The notes under the pieces: model-generated
Databases searched by the model: none
What the model saw: only the letters and a program-made list of their open reading frames with translations
What the model was told of the DNA's origin: nothing
In this document: piece by piece, positions 37,805-46,091 of the stretch
Position numbering within the stretch: the first letter of the stretch is position 1
Layout: each line of letters opens with the position of its first letter
Made by a program: the position numbers and the translations under genes
Source: Corallococcus macrosporus
GTDB lineage: Bacteria > Myxococcota > Myxococcia > Myxococcales > Myxococcaceae
Direction: 5' to 3'
DNA: 64,000 nucleotides
Assembly (NCBI RefSeq): GCF_017302985.1
Contig: NZ_JAFIMU010000007.1
Coordinates: forward strand, 2,805,001 to 2,869,000

Positions 37805-38134
37805 ATGAAGATGCGAAGCCTGCTGTCGGGCGGAGTGCTGGCGTGGGTGCTGGGCGTGTGCCTGATGGCGTCTCCCGCGCGCGCGGACAGCAACTCGTGC
37901 AACACCGACTGCGCGACGAAGAACGGGGACACGCTCAACGCCTGCATCACCGCCTGTCCGGCGCCCAGCAGTCCCGGGTCGGCGAAGGACAGCAGCCGCA
38001 CGTGCGCCGCGCGTTGTGCGCAGAAGTTCCAGACCCAGTTCAACCAGTGCAAGGCCCGCTGCCCCAAGCCGGAAGGGGACACGGGGCCGAAGTCGGGCAA
38101 GTCGGTCAAGGCCGCGCGTTCGCACCAGCAGTAG
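37805..38134 (+). CDS. Small secreted twin-CX3C protein
   Basis: A 109-residue secreted protein with a cleavable signal peptide (residues ~1-28, ending SPARA). The mature part contains two copies of CX3C-X10-CX3C: CNTDC...CITAC and CAARC...CKARC, separated by 15 residues. Eight Cys thus form four predicted disulfides in two helical hairpins, like alpha-hairpinins and the small Tim chaperones. A basic Ser/Lys tail follows. Starts 3 bases after the TadE-like stop. Paralogous in layout to the protein at 38862-39158. Not a recognised family. Confidence 0.8.
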   Translation: MKMRSLLSGGVLAWVLGVCLMASPARADSNSCNTDCATKNGDTLNACITACPAPSSPGSAKDSSRTCAARCAQKFQTQFNQCKARCPKPEGDTGPKSGKSVKAARSHQQ

Positions 38135-38147
38135 GGAGGAACCGTTG

Positions 38148-38837
38148 ATGACGCGCGGAATCGGGCGCTGGGCCCTGCTGCTGGCACTCGCGGGCGCCTC
38201 CCCTGTGTGGGCGCAGCGGGCCAACTTCACCTGGGACATCCCGAAGACCGTCAGCGTGGTGGACGTGCCGGGCCAGGTGGACGCCAACGGCGTGCCGGTG
38301 AAGCTGCGCGCGGTGCGCAGCAAGGAGAAGGCGCAGATCATCCTCCAGAGCGTGGTGGACCGCTGGCTCTCCTGGGGCTTCGTGGTGCCGGAGGCGTACA
38401 AGCAGCCGCAGCTCCTGCGCGAGCCGATGGTGACCGCCGTCGACACGCGCAACTTCATCTCCTACACGGCCATCCTCCAGGTGAACCCGGACAGCACCAC
38501 CACGGTGTTCCTGGGTGAGGCGAACCTGGGCGCGGCGAAGGCCCCGCAGCCCGCCGGGCTGCCCGTCTTTCCCGGCAGCTCCAGGGTGCTGACGGCGGAG
38601 ACGGAGGGCTCGCGCACGGTGAGCTACTCGGTGAAGGGCAAGACGGTCGCCGAGGTGGAGGGCTTCTACCGCGAGGCATTCACCAAGGCGGGGTTCAAGG
38701 AGATCCAGCCGCGCGTGTTCAAGTCCGCGACGGAAGAGGTCTCGCTCAACCTGAGCGTCACCAAGGAGGGGCCGGTGGCGGTGCGGCTGGTGCGCCGGGC
38801 GACGGCGCCGGACGATGGATTGACCCCGGGCGAGTGA
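38148..38837 (+). CDS. Secreted protein of unknown function in the Tad-like run
   Basis: A 229-residue protein with a signal peptide (MTRGIGRWALLLALAGASPVWAQ, cleavage after VWA). The mature part mixes beta strands and helices with no Cys. No family recognised. GGGAGGA lies 7 bases before ATG 38148. It sits between the two twin-CX3C genes, 13 and 24 bases from them, so all three are probably co-expressed and may act together outside the inner membrane. Confidence 0.8.
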   Translation: MTRGIGRWALLLALAGASPVWAQRANFTWDIPKTVSVVDVPGQVDANGVPVKLRAVRSKEKAQIILQSVVDRWLSWGFVVPEAYKQPQLLREPMVTAVDTRNFISYTAILQVNPDSTTTVFLGEANLGAAKAPQPAGLPVFPGSSRVLTAETEGSRTVSYSVKGKTVAEVEGFYREAFTKAGFKEIQPRVFKSATEEVSLNLSVTKEGPVAVRLVRRATAPDDGLTPGE

Positions 38838-38861
38838 CGCCCGCGGGAAGACAGGAACGAC

Positions 38862-39158
38862 ATGACGACGCGAATCGCGGTGCGAGGCTGGCTGGGATTG
38901 ATGGCGATGGGCGCGATGCTGGTGGCGCCCCAGGCGCTCGCGCAGACGTGCGACGAGAAGTGCTCCATCAGCGCCGGTGCCACGGTCCAGGCCTGTGTGA
39001 GGAAGTGCCCCGCGAAGGACAAGTCGTGCAACGAGAAGTGCACGAAGGCGTTCCAGGCCGCGAAGGCCAAGTGCTCCAAGAAGTGTCCCAAGGGCAAGGG
39101 CAAGTCCACGCCCCAGCCGCACTCGCACGACCACGGCGACGAAGACCACGACGAGTGA
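38862..39158 (+). CDS. Small secreted twin-CX3C protein, paralogue
   Basis: A 98-residue secreted protein with signal peptide (~1-27, ending QALA). The mature part has two exact CX3C-X10-CX3C units: CDEKC...CVRKC and CNEKC...CSKKC, six residues apart, followed by a Lys-rich stretch and a His/Asp tail (HSHDHGDEDHDE) that could bind metal. AGGA lies 6 bases before the ATG. It ends the run just before ileS. Same spacing as the protein at 37805-38134, so the two are likely duplicates. Confidence 0.8.
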   Translation: MTTRIAVRGWLGLMAMGAMLVAPQALAQTCDEKCSISAGATVQACVRKCPAKDKSCNEKCTKAFQAAKAKCSKKCPKGKGKSTPQPHSHDHGDEDHDE

Positions 39159-39212
39159 GTCCGCGCGTGTGATTGAAGGACCGGCGGGAGGGTGTTACGG
39201 GCGCTGGAAGCC

Positions 39213-42107
39213 ATGAGCGACGCCCCCTCCCGCAAGGACCTCGACGCCACCGTCCACCTGCCGCGCACGGAGTTCCCCATGAAGGGGAACCTGGGCCAGC
39301 TCGAACCGCGCCTGCTTGCCTGGTGGCGGGAGCAGGACGTGTGGAAGCAGTTGCTCGCGAAGAACGCGGGCCGTGAGCCCTTCGTGCTGGCGGACGGGCC
39401 GCCGTACGCCAACGGCCACCTGCATGCCGGGCATGCGCTCAACAAGGTGTTGAAGGACATCGTGGTGAAGTTCCGGAACCTCTCCGGGCGCCCGTGTGAC
39501 TTCATCCCCGGCTGGGACACCCACGGTCTGCCCATCGAGCAGGCGGTGGAGAAGCGGCTCAAGGAACAGAAGCTCGACAAGCGCACGCTGTCGCGCGACG
39601 CGCTCCTGGAGCGCTGCCGCGAGTACGCGCTGGAGTTCGTGGACATCCAGCGCGCGGAGTTCCAGCGGCTGGGCGTCTTCGGGACGTGGGACGCGCCCTA
39701 CCGGACGCTCGACTTCAGCTACGAGGCGCAGGAGGTGCGCGAGCTGGCCGCGTTCGCGCGCCGGGGCATGCTGTACCGGCGCAAGAAGCCCGTGGCGTGG
39801 TGCCTCCAGGACCAGACCGCGCTCGCGGAAGCCGAGGTGGAGTACGCGGAGCACACCTCGCCGTCCGTGTACGTGGCCTTCGACGCGGGGCCGTCGCTGC
39901 TGGAGAAGTTGCCGCAGCTCAAGGGACAGCGCGTGTCCTTCGTCATCTGGACCACGACGCCGTGGACGCTGCCGGCCAACCTGGCCATCGCGGTGAACCC
40001 CTCGTTCGAATACGTCTTCTACCGGCTGGAGGACCGCGTCCTCTGCGTCGCGAAGGACCTGCTGGCGAAGGTGCTGGCGGAGGTGAAGTCGGACGAGCTC
40101 GCCGTGAAGCACGTGCAGCTCCCGACGGGCGAGGTGTCGTCTCCGGCGCTGGTGGATCCGTCACGCATCCTCGCGTACGCGACGGGCGAGGACCTGGAGC
40201 ACGTGACGTATCAGCACCCGTTCTATGAGCGGCAGGGGCGCGTGGTACTGGGCGAGCACGTCACGCTGGAGGCCGGCACGGGGCTGGTGCACACGGCGCC
40301 GGGGCATGGCCAGGAGGACTACGAGGTCGGCCTGAAGTACGGCCTGGACATCTACAACCCGGTGCGCGCGGACGGACGCTACGACGACACGGTGGGCGAG
40401 GTGCTCGCGAGCCGGCGCGTGTTCGACGCGAACCCGGTGGTGCTGGACCTGCTGGTGCAGCGGGGCGCGCTGCTCAATGACACGTCAGACACCATCACGC
40501 ACAGCTATCCGCATTGCTGGCGCTGCCACCAGCCGGTCATCCAGGCAGCGACCTACCAGTGGTTCATCCCCATGGATGCGCCGTTCCATGGCACGCAGAC
40601 GTTCCGGCAGGTGGTGCTGGAGCAGGTGGACAAGGTCCAGTGGGTGCCGTCGTGGGGACAGTCACGGATCCGCGGCATGCTGGAGGGCCGTCCGGACTGG
40701 TGCATCAGCCGGCAGCGCAGCTGGGGCGTGCCCATTCCCATCGCGTACTGCGACGGGTGCGACGACGCGGTGGTGTCCCCGGAGGTGATGGAGCGGGTGG
40801 CGGCGGCGGTGGAGAAGGAGGGCGCGGGCGTGTGGTACCGCACGCCGGTGAAGGAGTTCCTCGGGGAGGACTTCAAGTGCCCACGCTGCGGGAAGGAGGA
40901 GTTCCACCGCGAGACGGACATCCTGGATGTGTGGTTCGACTCGGCTTGCATGGCGCCCGCGGTGCTGGAGAAGCGGCAGCGCGTGCCGGCGGACCTGTTC
41001 CTGGAGGGGAGTGATCAGCACCGGGGCTGGTTCCATTCCTCGCTGCTGGTGTCGGTGGGCACGCGCGACGTGGCGCCCTACAAGGCCTGCCTCACGCATG
41101 GCTTCGTGGTGGATGGCCAGGGCGAGAAGATGTCCAAGAGCCGGGGCAACACGGTGGCGCCGGACAAGGTCATCCAGCAGTACGGCGCGGAGGTGCTGCG
41201 GCTGTGGGTGGCGGCGAGCGACTACCGCAACGACGTGCGCCTGTCGGACGCCATCCTCAAGGGGCTGTCGGAGGGCTACCGGAAGATCCGCAACACCCTG
41301 CGCTACGCGCTGGGCAACCTGCACGACTTCGACCCGGCGAAGGACGCGGTGCCCGGGGACAAGCTGCTGCCCCTGGACCAGTGGGCGCGAGGCCGGCTGG
41401 CACAGGTGGCCGCGCGCGTGCGCCAGGCGTACGAGGACTATGAGTTCCACCTCGTCTACGCGACGGTGGTGGACTTCTGCGCCAATGACCTGTCAGCCGT
41501 GTACTTCGACATCCTGAAGGACCGGCTCTACACGGCGAAGCAGGACGGGCCCGCGCGGCGCGGTGCGCAGACGGTGCTGCACGAAGTGCTCACGGTGCTG
41601 CTGCCGCTCCTTGCGCCGGTGATGAGCTTCACGGCGGAGGAGGCCTGGCAGCACCTGCCGGGTGAGCGCGCGAAGAGCGTGTTCCTGGCGGGCTTCACGG
41701 AGGTGAAGGCCGGGATGCCGCCGGAGCTGGAGGCGCGCTACGCGAAATTGTTCGCGGTGCGCAGCGCGGTGCAGGGCGTGCTGGAGGTGGCGCGGCGGGA
41801 CAAGCGCATCGGAGCGTCGCTGGAGGCCCGCGTGGTGCTGAGCGCCACGGGCCCGATGCGGGAGCTGCTGGAGGCACACCTCACGGAGCTGCCCGGGCTG
41901 TTCATCGTGAGCCAGGTGGAGCTGGCGGAGACTCCGTCCGACGCCGCGAAGACGCTGGAGGTTTCACAGGCCTTCGGTGACGGCGCATTCCTGGCCGTCG
42001 AGGTGTTGCCGGCTCAAGGCCAGAAGTGCCCGCGCTGCTGGGTGTATTCCGAAGCGGTGGGGCAGGGCGACGAGGTCTGTCTCAAGTGCCGTGAGGCCTT
42101 GGGCTGA
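39213..42107 (+). CDS. ileS: Isoleucyl-tRNA synthetase
   Basis: A 964-residue class I synthetase. PYANGHLHAGHALNK (~65-79) holds the HxGH motif, followed by the CP1 editing domain. KMSKS lies at ~639-643 (GEKMSKSRGNT), then the anticodon-binding domain and a C-terminal zinc finger (CPRCW...CLKC, ~940-960). It charges tRNA-Ile in the cytoplasm. ATG 39213 gives a normal-length N-terminus. The stop abuts the convergent Mut7-C gene stop within TGATCA. In many bacteria ileS is followed by lspA; here three genes (about 2.7 kb) intervene. Confidence 0.97.
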   Translation: MSDAPSRKDLDATVHLPRTEFPMKGNLGQLEPRLLAWWREQDVWKQLLAKNAGREPFVLADGPPYANGHLHAGHALNKVLKDIVVKFRNLSGRPCDFIPGWDTHGLPIEQAVEKRLKEQKLDKRTLSRDALLERCREYALEFVDIQRAEFQRLGVFGTWDAPYRTLDFSYEAQEVRELAAFARRGMLYRRKKPVAWCLQDQTALAEAEVEYAEHTSPSVYVAFDAGPSLLEKLPQLKGQRVSFVIWTTTPWTLPANLAIAVNPSFEYVFYRLEDRVLCVAKDLLAKVLAEVKSDELAVKHVQLPTGEVSSPALVDPSRILAYATGEDLEHVTYQHPFYERQGRVVLGEHVTLEAGTGLVHTAPGHGQEDYEVGLKYGLDIYNPVRADGRYDDTVGEVLASRRVFDANPVVLDLLVQRGALLNDTSDTITHSYPHCWRCHQPVIQAATYQWFIPMDAPFHGTQTFRQVVLEQVDKVQWVPSWGQSRIRGMLEGRPDWCISRQRSWGVPIPIAYCDGCDDAVVSPEVMERVAAAVEKEGAGVWYRTPVKEFLGEDFKCPRCGKEEFHRETDILDVWFDSACMAPAVLEKRQRVPADLFLEGSDQHRGWFHSSLLVSVGTRDVAPYKACLTHGFVVDGQGEKMSKSRGNTVAPDKVIQQYGAEVLRLWVAASDYRNDVRLSDAILKGLSEGYRKIRNTLRYALGNLHDFDPAKDAVPGDKLLPLDQWARGRLAQVAARVRQAYEDYEFHLVYATVVDFCANDLSAVYFDILKDRLYTAKQDGPARRGAQTVLHEVLTVLLPLLAPVMSFTAEEAWQHLPGERAKSVFLAGFTEVKAGMPPELEARYAKLFAVRSAVQGVLEVARRDKRIGASLEARVVLSATGPMRELLEAHLTELPGLFIVSQVELAETPSDAAKTLEVSQAFGDGAFLAVEVLPAQGQKCPRCWVYSEAVGQGDEVCLKCREALG

Positions 42108-42836
42108 TCAGGGACTGGCTTCCAGTCTGCGCAGCGTGTCCACCAGGTTCTGCATGCGTTCGTGGTGCGTGCCGGGCCAGAAGACGCGCTGGCAGCCGGG
42201 GCACTGTTGGAATTGGCGGTGACGCTGGGCCACGCCTTCCGGGATGCGGCCCTGCACTTCGTCGGGTGTCGCGGTGGACAGCGATGCGTTGCACGCGAGG
42301 CAGCGGGAGAAGGGCCGCATGCGCGACGTCAGGCCGTACCGCCGCACCACCTCCACCAGTTGGTGCGCGGGGTCGGTGGCTCTGGGGTAATAGCCCTGCA
42401 CCACCTCCGAACGCTTCAGCAGGCCCAGGTCTCGCGTGAGCAGCACTCGCGACTCCTCGCGGGACAGGCGCGCCAGCAGGGCGTCCGCGGAGTCGTTGCG
42501 CCAGAGCGTGTCGAAGCCGAGCATCCGCAGGAAGCCCGACAGCCGCCCCAGGCCCACGTCCAGGACGAAGCGCGGCTGCTCCGGGAGTGGCACTGGAATA
42601 GAGGCCGGATGCACGTCCACGTGCGTGCCGGCTTCCGCGCGGTGCCCCAAGCCCACCGGCTGGCCGTCCACAAACACCCCGTCCACTTCCGGATGCGGCG
42701 GCCCCAATGACTCGATGAGGTCCTTCACCGAAGGGCTGCCTTGCAGCTCGTGCGTGAACACCCGGTCCCGGCGCTCCGGTGCGACGAAATCGTTCAGTGC
42801 GCCGTGGAACCGCACCGTGAGCTGCCGTGCCGACAT
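42108..42836 (-). CDS. Mut7-C RNase-domain protein with ubiquitin-like N-terminus
   Basis: A 242-residue soluble protein. Residues ~1-85 form a beta-grasp (ubiquitin/ThiS-like) domain. The C-terminal part is Mut7-C: FVLDVGLGRLSGFLRMLGFD (~90-109) with a PIN-like acidic Asp, plus a zinc ribbon (CLACN...CPGC, ~190-230). The family is predicted to be a ribonuclease, by homology only. GAGGAG lies 6 bases before ATG 42836. Convergent with ileS. Confidence 0.9.
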   Translation of the reverse strand: MSARQLTVRFHGALNDFVAPERRDRVFTHELQGSPSVKDLIESLGPPHPEVDGVFVDGQPVGLGHRAEAGTHVDVHPASIPVPLPEQPRFVLDVGLGRLSGFLRMLGFDTLWRNDSADALLARLSREESRVLLTRDLGLLKRSEVVQGYYPRATDPAHQLVEVVRRYGLTSRMRPFSRCLACNASLSTATPDEVQGRIPEGVAQRHRQFQQCPGCQRVFWPGTHHERMQNLVDTLRRLEASP

Positions 42837-42974
42837 CCTGGACTCCTCGCGTCCTGCTGCGTCGTGGCTGGGGCCCGTGATGCCTTTCTTCGAATCCGCG
42901 CCTTGCCCATCTCTGGGGCGCCAGAACTCTCGGATTCTTGAAAGGCGGAGGATGCAATCCTCACGGGCCGTCAG

Positions 42975-43003
42975 GGGACAGCCTTCCTGCAAACTTCTAT
43001 AAT
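42975..43003 (+). promoter_or_regulatory. Sigma-70-type promoter match
   Basis: TATAAT at 42998-43003 is preceded after exactly 17 bases by GGGACA (42975-42980, 4/6 to TTGACA). Predicted start ~43010, about 70 bases before the EEP lipoprotein ATG. A perfect -10 is unusual in this GC-rich DNA. Confidence 0.65.
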
Positions 43004-43080
43004 CACGCGCCAGTCGGCGCGCCGAAGCCGGTGGAACACCCCCCCTCGACCCCCTCGGAAGCAAGGATCCAGGTCCCTGT

Positions 43081-44238
43081 ATGGCCATGAAGTTCCCCCC
43101 GTACCTCCGCCCGCTCGTGGCGCTGGGTTTCCTGGCGCTCGCTTGCGGCGAGGGTGAAGAGCCTGTCGCGCCTGCTGACTCCGGGACCTCGTTTGATGCC
43201 GGCACCCGCACCGACGCGGGCACCACCGTGGACTCGGGACAGCCCACGGACGACGCGGGCACCGCCGTGGATGGCGGATCCGGTGTGGATCCGGGCACGG
43301 AGGATGCCGGCACCTCGGACGACGCGGGCACGACCGTCGACGCGGGTACGACCGTCGACGCGGGCACGACGACCGATGCCGGTTCGGCGACGGACGCGGG
43401 CACGACGACCGACGCGGGCACGATTGACGGCCCGGACTCCGATGGTGGTGTCACGCAGATCCGCCTGATGGCGGCCAATCTCACCAGCGGCAAGAACCAG
43501 AGCTACGACCCGGGCCACGGCATCCGGCTGATGCAGGGCGTGGATCCCGACATCGTGATGATCCAGGAGTTCAACTACAAGTCGAACTCCGCTGCGGACA
43601 TCCGAGCCATGGTCGACACGGCCTTCGGCACGGGCTTCTACTACTACCGCGAGACCGGCGCGCAGATCCCCAACGGCGTCATCAGCCGCTACCCCATCAT
43701 CGAGTCGGGTGAATGGACGGACACCCAGGTGTCCAACCGCGACTTCGCCTGGGCGCGCATCAACATCCCGGGCCCGCGCGACCTCTGGGTCGTCAGCGTG
43801 CACCTGCTCACCAGTGGCTCTGGCGTCCGCAACACGGAGGCCACCAACCTGGTGAAGTTCATCAAGGCCAACATCCCCGAGAGCGACTACCTGGCCATCG
43901 GCGGCGACTTCAACACCGACACCCGCTCCGAGCAGTGCCTCACCACCTTCAAGCAGGTGGTCGACACCGCGGGGCCGCACCCGGTGGATAAGTATGGCGA
44001 GGACGGCACCAATGCCAGCCGCAGCAAGCCGTATGACCACGTCCTCGTGGACGTGGACCTGCGCAAGTACCAGGTCGCCACCGTCATCGGGACCAGTACC
44101 TTCGCCAACGGGCTCGTCCTCGACAGCCGCGTCTACACGCCACTTGCGGACATCTCCCCTGTGCAGTTCGGCGACAGTAACGACCAATACATGCAGCACA
44201 TGGGCGTCGTGAAGACGTACCTCACGCCCAACTTCTAG
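43081..44238 (+). CDS. Endonuclease/exonuclease/phosphatase-family lipoprotein
   Basis: A 385-residue lipoprotein (lipobox LALAC, Cys22). A low-complexity linker rich in DAGT repeats spans ~33-115. The EEP hydrolase domain (~125-385) has IRLMAANLTSG, DIVMIQEFN (metal Glu), SVHLLTSGS, IGGDFNTDT and KPYDHVLV (catalytic Asp/His block). It probably cleaves nucleic acid or phospholipid headgroups outside the inner membrane. The linker should hold it away from the surface. Strong promoter match upstream; followed by a bidirectional terminator. Confidence 0.88.
   Translation: MAMKFPPYLRPLVALGFLALACGEGEEPVAPADSGTSFDAGTRTDAGTTVDSGQPTDDAGTAVDGGSGVDPGTEDAGTSDDAGTTVDAGTTVDAGTTTDAGSATDAGTTTDAGTIDGPDSDGGVTQIRLMAANLTSGKNQSYDPGHGIRLMQGVDPDIVMIQEFNYKSNSAADIRAMVDTAFGTGFYYYRETGAQIPNGVISRYPIIESGEWTDTQVSNRDFAWARINIPGPRDLWVVSVHLLTSGSGVRNTEATNLVKFIKANIPESDYLAIGGDFNTDTRSEQCLTTFKQVVDTAGPHPVDKYGEDGTNASRSKPYDHVLVDVDLRKYQVATVIGTSTFANGLVLDSRVYTPLADISPVQFGDSNDQYMQHMGVVKTYLTPNF
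43177..43422 (+). repeat. Tandem DAGT-type codon repeats
   Basis: Near-repeats of GACGCGGGCACG and related 12-18 base units encode the DAGTTVDAGT linker of the EEP lipoprotein. Length may vary by slippage. Confidence 0.7.
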
Positions 44239-44255
44239 CGGGCGCGCAGCTCACG

Positions 44256-44300
44256 CGGGCCGGTCATCGGGAGTCTCCCGGTGCCCGGCCCGTCGCTTTT
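44256..44300. terminator. Bidirectional terminator
   Basis: CGGGCCGG (44256-44263) pairs with CCGGCCCG (44285-44292), with an inner CGGGAG/CTCCCG (44268-44280) stem, followed by TCGCTTTTC. It lies between the convergent EEP lipoprotein and DUF1279-like genes. Confidence 0.8.
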
Positions 44301-44674
44301 CAGAAGCTCCACTTGTGCTTGTTCTTCTCGATGAAGCGCCCCACCGGCGGGATGCGCGCGATGAGCGGCGTCAGCACGAACACCGCCGCCAGCCGGATGG
44401 GCTTCACCGCCTGCGACGCGATGTACGCCGCGCCCCACGCGCCCGCCTGCGCCCCCGTGCCTTGCGGCTGGAAGCCGGCCCGGATGGCCGCCCAGAAGCC
44501 CACGATGACCAGGCCGAAGATGAGGTAGTTCACCGCGATGGCCAGCGGGCCGTACTCCACCAGCAGCGTCTTGAAGCGCGCCATCAGCGACGGCTTCGCC
44601 GCCGGGGTCGTGGTGGTTCCGGGTGGGGCAATGTCGGGAGCGGAGGGCTTCACGTCGGGCTCAACAGGCGCCAT
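44300..44674 (-). CDS. Small DUF1279/FAM210-like membrane protein
   Basis: A 124-residue protein. A Pro/Thr-rich N-terminus precedes FKTLLVEYGPLAIAVNYLIF (~34-53), a helix resembling the DUF1279/FAM210 pattern. A second hydrophobic stretch (~88-104, IRLAAVFVLTPLIARIPPV) follows. Predicted inner membrane. Family match is by motif only. Convergent with the EEP lipoprotein and divergent from lspA. Confidence 0.65.
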   Translation of the reverse strand: MAPVEPDVKPSAPDIAPPGTTTTPAAKPSLMARFKTLLVEYGPLAIAVNYLIFGLVIVGFWAAIRAGFQPQGTGAQAGAWGAAYIASQAVKPIRLAAVFVLTPLIARIPPVGRFIEKNKHKWSF

Positions 44675-44794
44675 GGGCGCACCATGCCCGAAACGGGCGG
44701 ACTCCGGGAGACAGAGGACAGGCGGGCTGGCGGGCCCCGGCCCGGGTCCGGGTTGTCAGGGCTCCCGGGGGCACGATAGAGGTTCAGGCACCGC

Positions 44795-45427
44795 ATGAAA
44801 GCCTCCCTCCGCCTCCTCCTCGTGGTGGTCCTCGCCGTGCTGGCGGCGGATCAGGTGACCAAGTACCTGGCCGTGTCCCGGCTGACGGAAGCGCTGGATG
44901 GGCGCAGCGGCCTGTCTCGCGTGTCCGGCTTCCTGAGCGAGCAGAACCTGGACAACGACCCGCCGGTGGAGGGCGTGTTCCGCAAGAACACCCGGCCGTA
45001 CCGCTTCATCGAGGACTACTGGCACTTCCGCTACGTGGAGAACCCGGGCGCGGCGTGGGGCATGTTCTCCAACCTGCCGGACGCGGCTCGCAAGGCGTTC
45101 TTCCACGTGGTGAGCCTGGTGGCGCTGGGCTTCATCCTGGTGCTGTACCGCAAGACGGAGCCGTCGCAGAAGATGGTGCGCGTGGCGCTGGCGCTCATCA
45201 CCGGCGGCGCGCTGGGCAACTTCGTGGACCGGCTCATCCGGGGCTACGTCATCGACTTCATCGACTGGCACTGGCGCAACCAGCCGGGCATGCGCTGGCC
45301 CACGTTCAACGTGGCGGACGCGGCCATCTGCGTGGGCGTGGGGCTGATGCTGCTGGACTCCTTCCGCGTGCGCCGGCCGGAAGCCGAGGCCTCGCCGCTG
45401 CCCCAGGGCAGCAGTCCGCAGCCGTGA
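44795..45427 (+). CDS. lspA: Signal peptidase II (first copy)
   Basis: A 210-residue four-helix membrane peptidase with ADQVTKYL in helix 1, ENPGAAWGMF, GGALGNFVDRL (first catalytic Asp) and FNVADAAI (second catalytic Asp). It removes signal peptides from diacylated prolipoproteins. About 40 residues longer than usual because of an enlarged loop between helix 1 and ENPGAAWG. First of lspA-lspA-lgt. Confidence 0.94.
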   Translation: MKASLRLLLVVVLAVLAADQVTKYLAVSRLTEALDGRSGLSRVSGFLSEQNLDNDPPVEGVFRKNTRPYRFIEDYWHFRYVENPGAAWGMFSNLPDAARKAFFHVVSLVALGFILVLYRKTEPSQKMVRVALALITGGALGNFVDRLIRGYVIDFIDWHWRNQPGMRWPTFNVADAAICVGVGLMLLDSFRVRRPEAEASPLPQGSSPQP

Positions 45428-45459
45428 CGCGCGGGGGTGGGCTGGTATAAGCCCTCTCC

Positions 45460-46074
45460 GTGCCGCGCAAATACGCCATCCTCCTCGCCCTCACGCTGGG
45501 CGTCATCGTGCTGGACCAGTGGACGAAGTACCTGGTCGTGCGGGACCTCACCACCCGCTTCGACGGGGCCACCACGCTGTCGGAGCGGCTGGGCGCGTTC
45601 TATTCGCCCGCCGAGGAACCCGGCCGCCGGGGCCTGCACTTCCAGCCGAAGACGCACGTGGAGGTGGCGGAGAACTTCTTCCGCCTGCGCTACGCGGAGA
45701 ACCCGGGCGCCGCGTGGGGCATGTTCAAGAACCTGGCCCCGAACGTGCGCGGCCCGCTCTTCCACCTGGTGAGCATTGGCGCGGTGGTGCTCATCGTCTT
45801 CTACTTCCGGAAGCTGTCCGGCACGGACCCCGCGGAGGTGTGGGCGCTGTGGGGCCTGCCGCTGGTGCTGGGCGGCGCGCTGGGCAACTACATCGACCGG
45901 GTGGCGCGGGCCTTCGTCATCGATTTCCTGGAGGCCCATTGGTACGACAAGGCCGCCTGGCCGTCGTTCAACGTCGCGGACATGGCCATCTGCATCGGCG
46001 TGGGCATGCTCGTGGTGGACGCCTTCGTTCGCAAGGAGAAGCCCCAGGCTTCCGCCCCCGCGAAGGCTTCGTGA
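45460..46074 (+). CDS. lspA: Signal peptidase II (second copy)
   Basis: A 204-residue paralogue of the preceding gene with the same elements: LDQWTKYL, ENPGAAWGMF, GGALGNYIDRV and FNVADMAI, so both catalytic Asp are kept. The loop after helix 1 is also enlarged but different in sequence. GTG start at 45460, 32 bases after the first copy. M. xanthus is known to carry several lspA genes, linked to the LspA-targeting antibiotic TA/myxovirescin. No sign of decay. Confidence 0.93.
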   Translation: MPRKYAILLALTLGVIVLDQWTKYLVVRDLTTRFDGATTLSERLGAFYSPAEEPGRRGLHFQPKTHVEVAENFFRLRYAENPGAAWGMFKNLAPNVRGPLFHLVSIGAVVLIVFYFRKLSGTDPAEVWALWGLPLVLGGALGNYIDRVARAFVIDFLEAHWYDKAAWPSFNVADMAICIGVGMLVVDAFVRKEKPQASAPAKAS

Positions 46075-46091
46075 AAGCCTAGAGGTCCCCC

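Noticed and set aside
43177-43422. Possible CRISPR-like repeat array
   Set aside because: Repeats are short, in frame and code for DAGT linkers; no spacers or cas genes.
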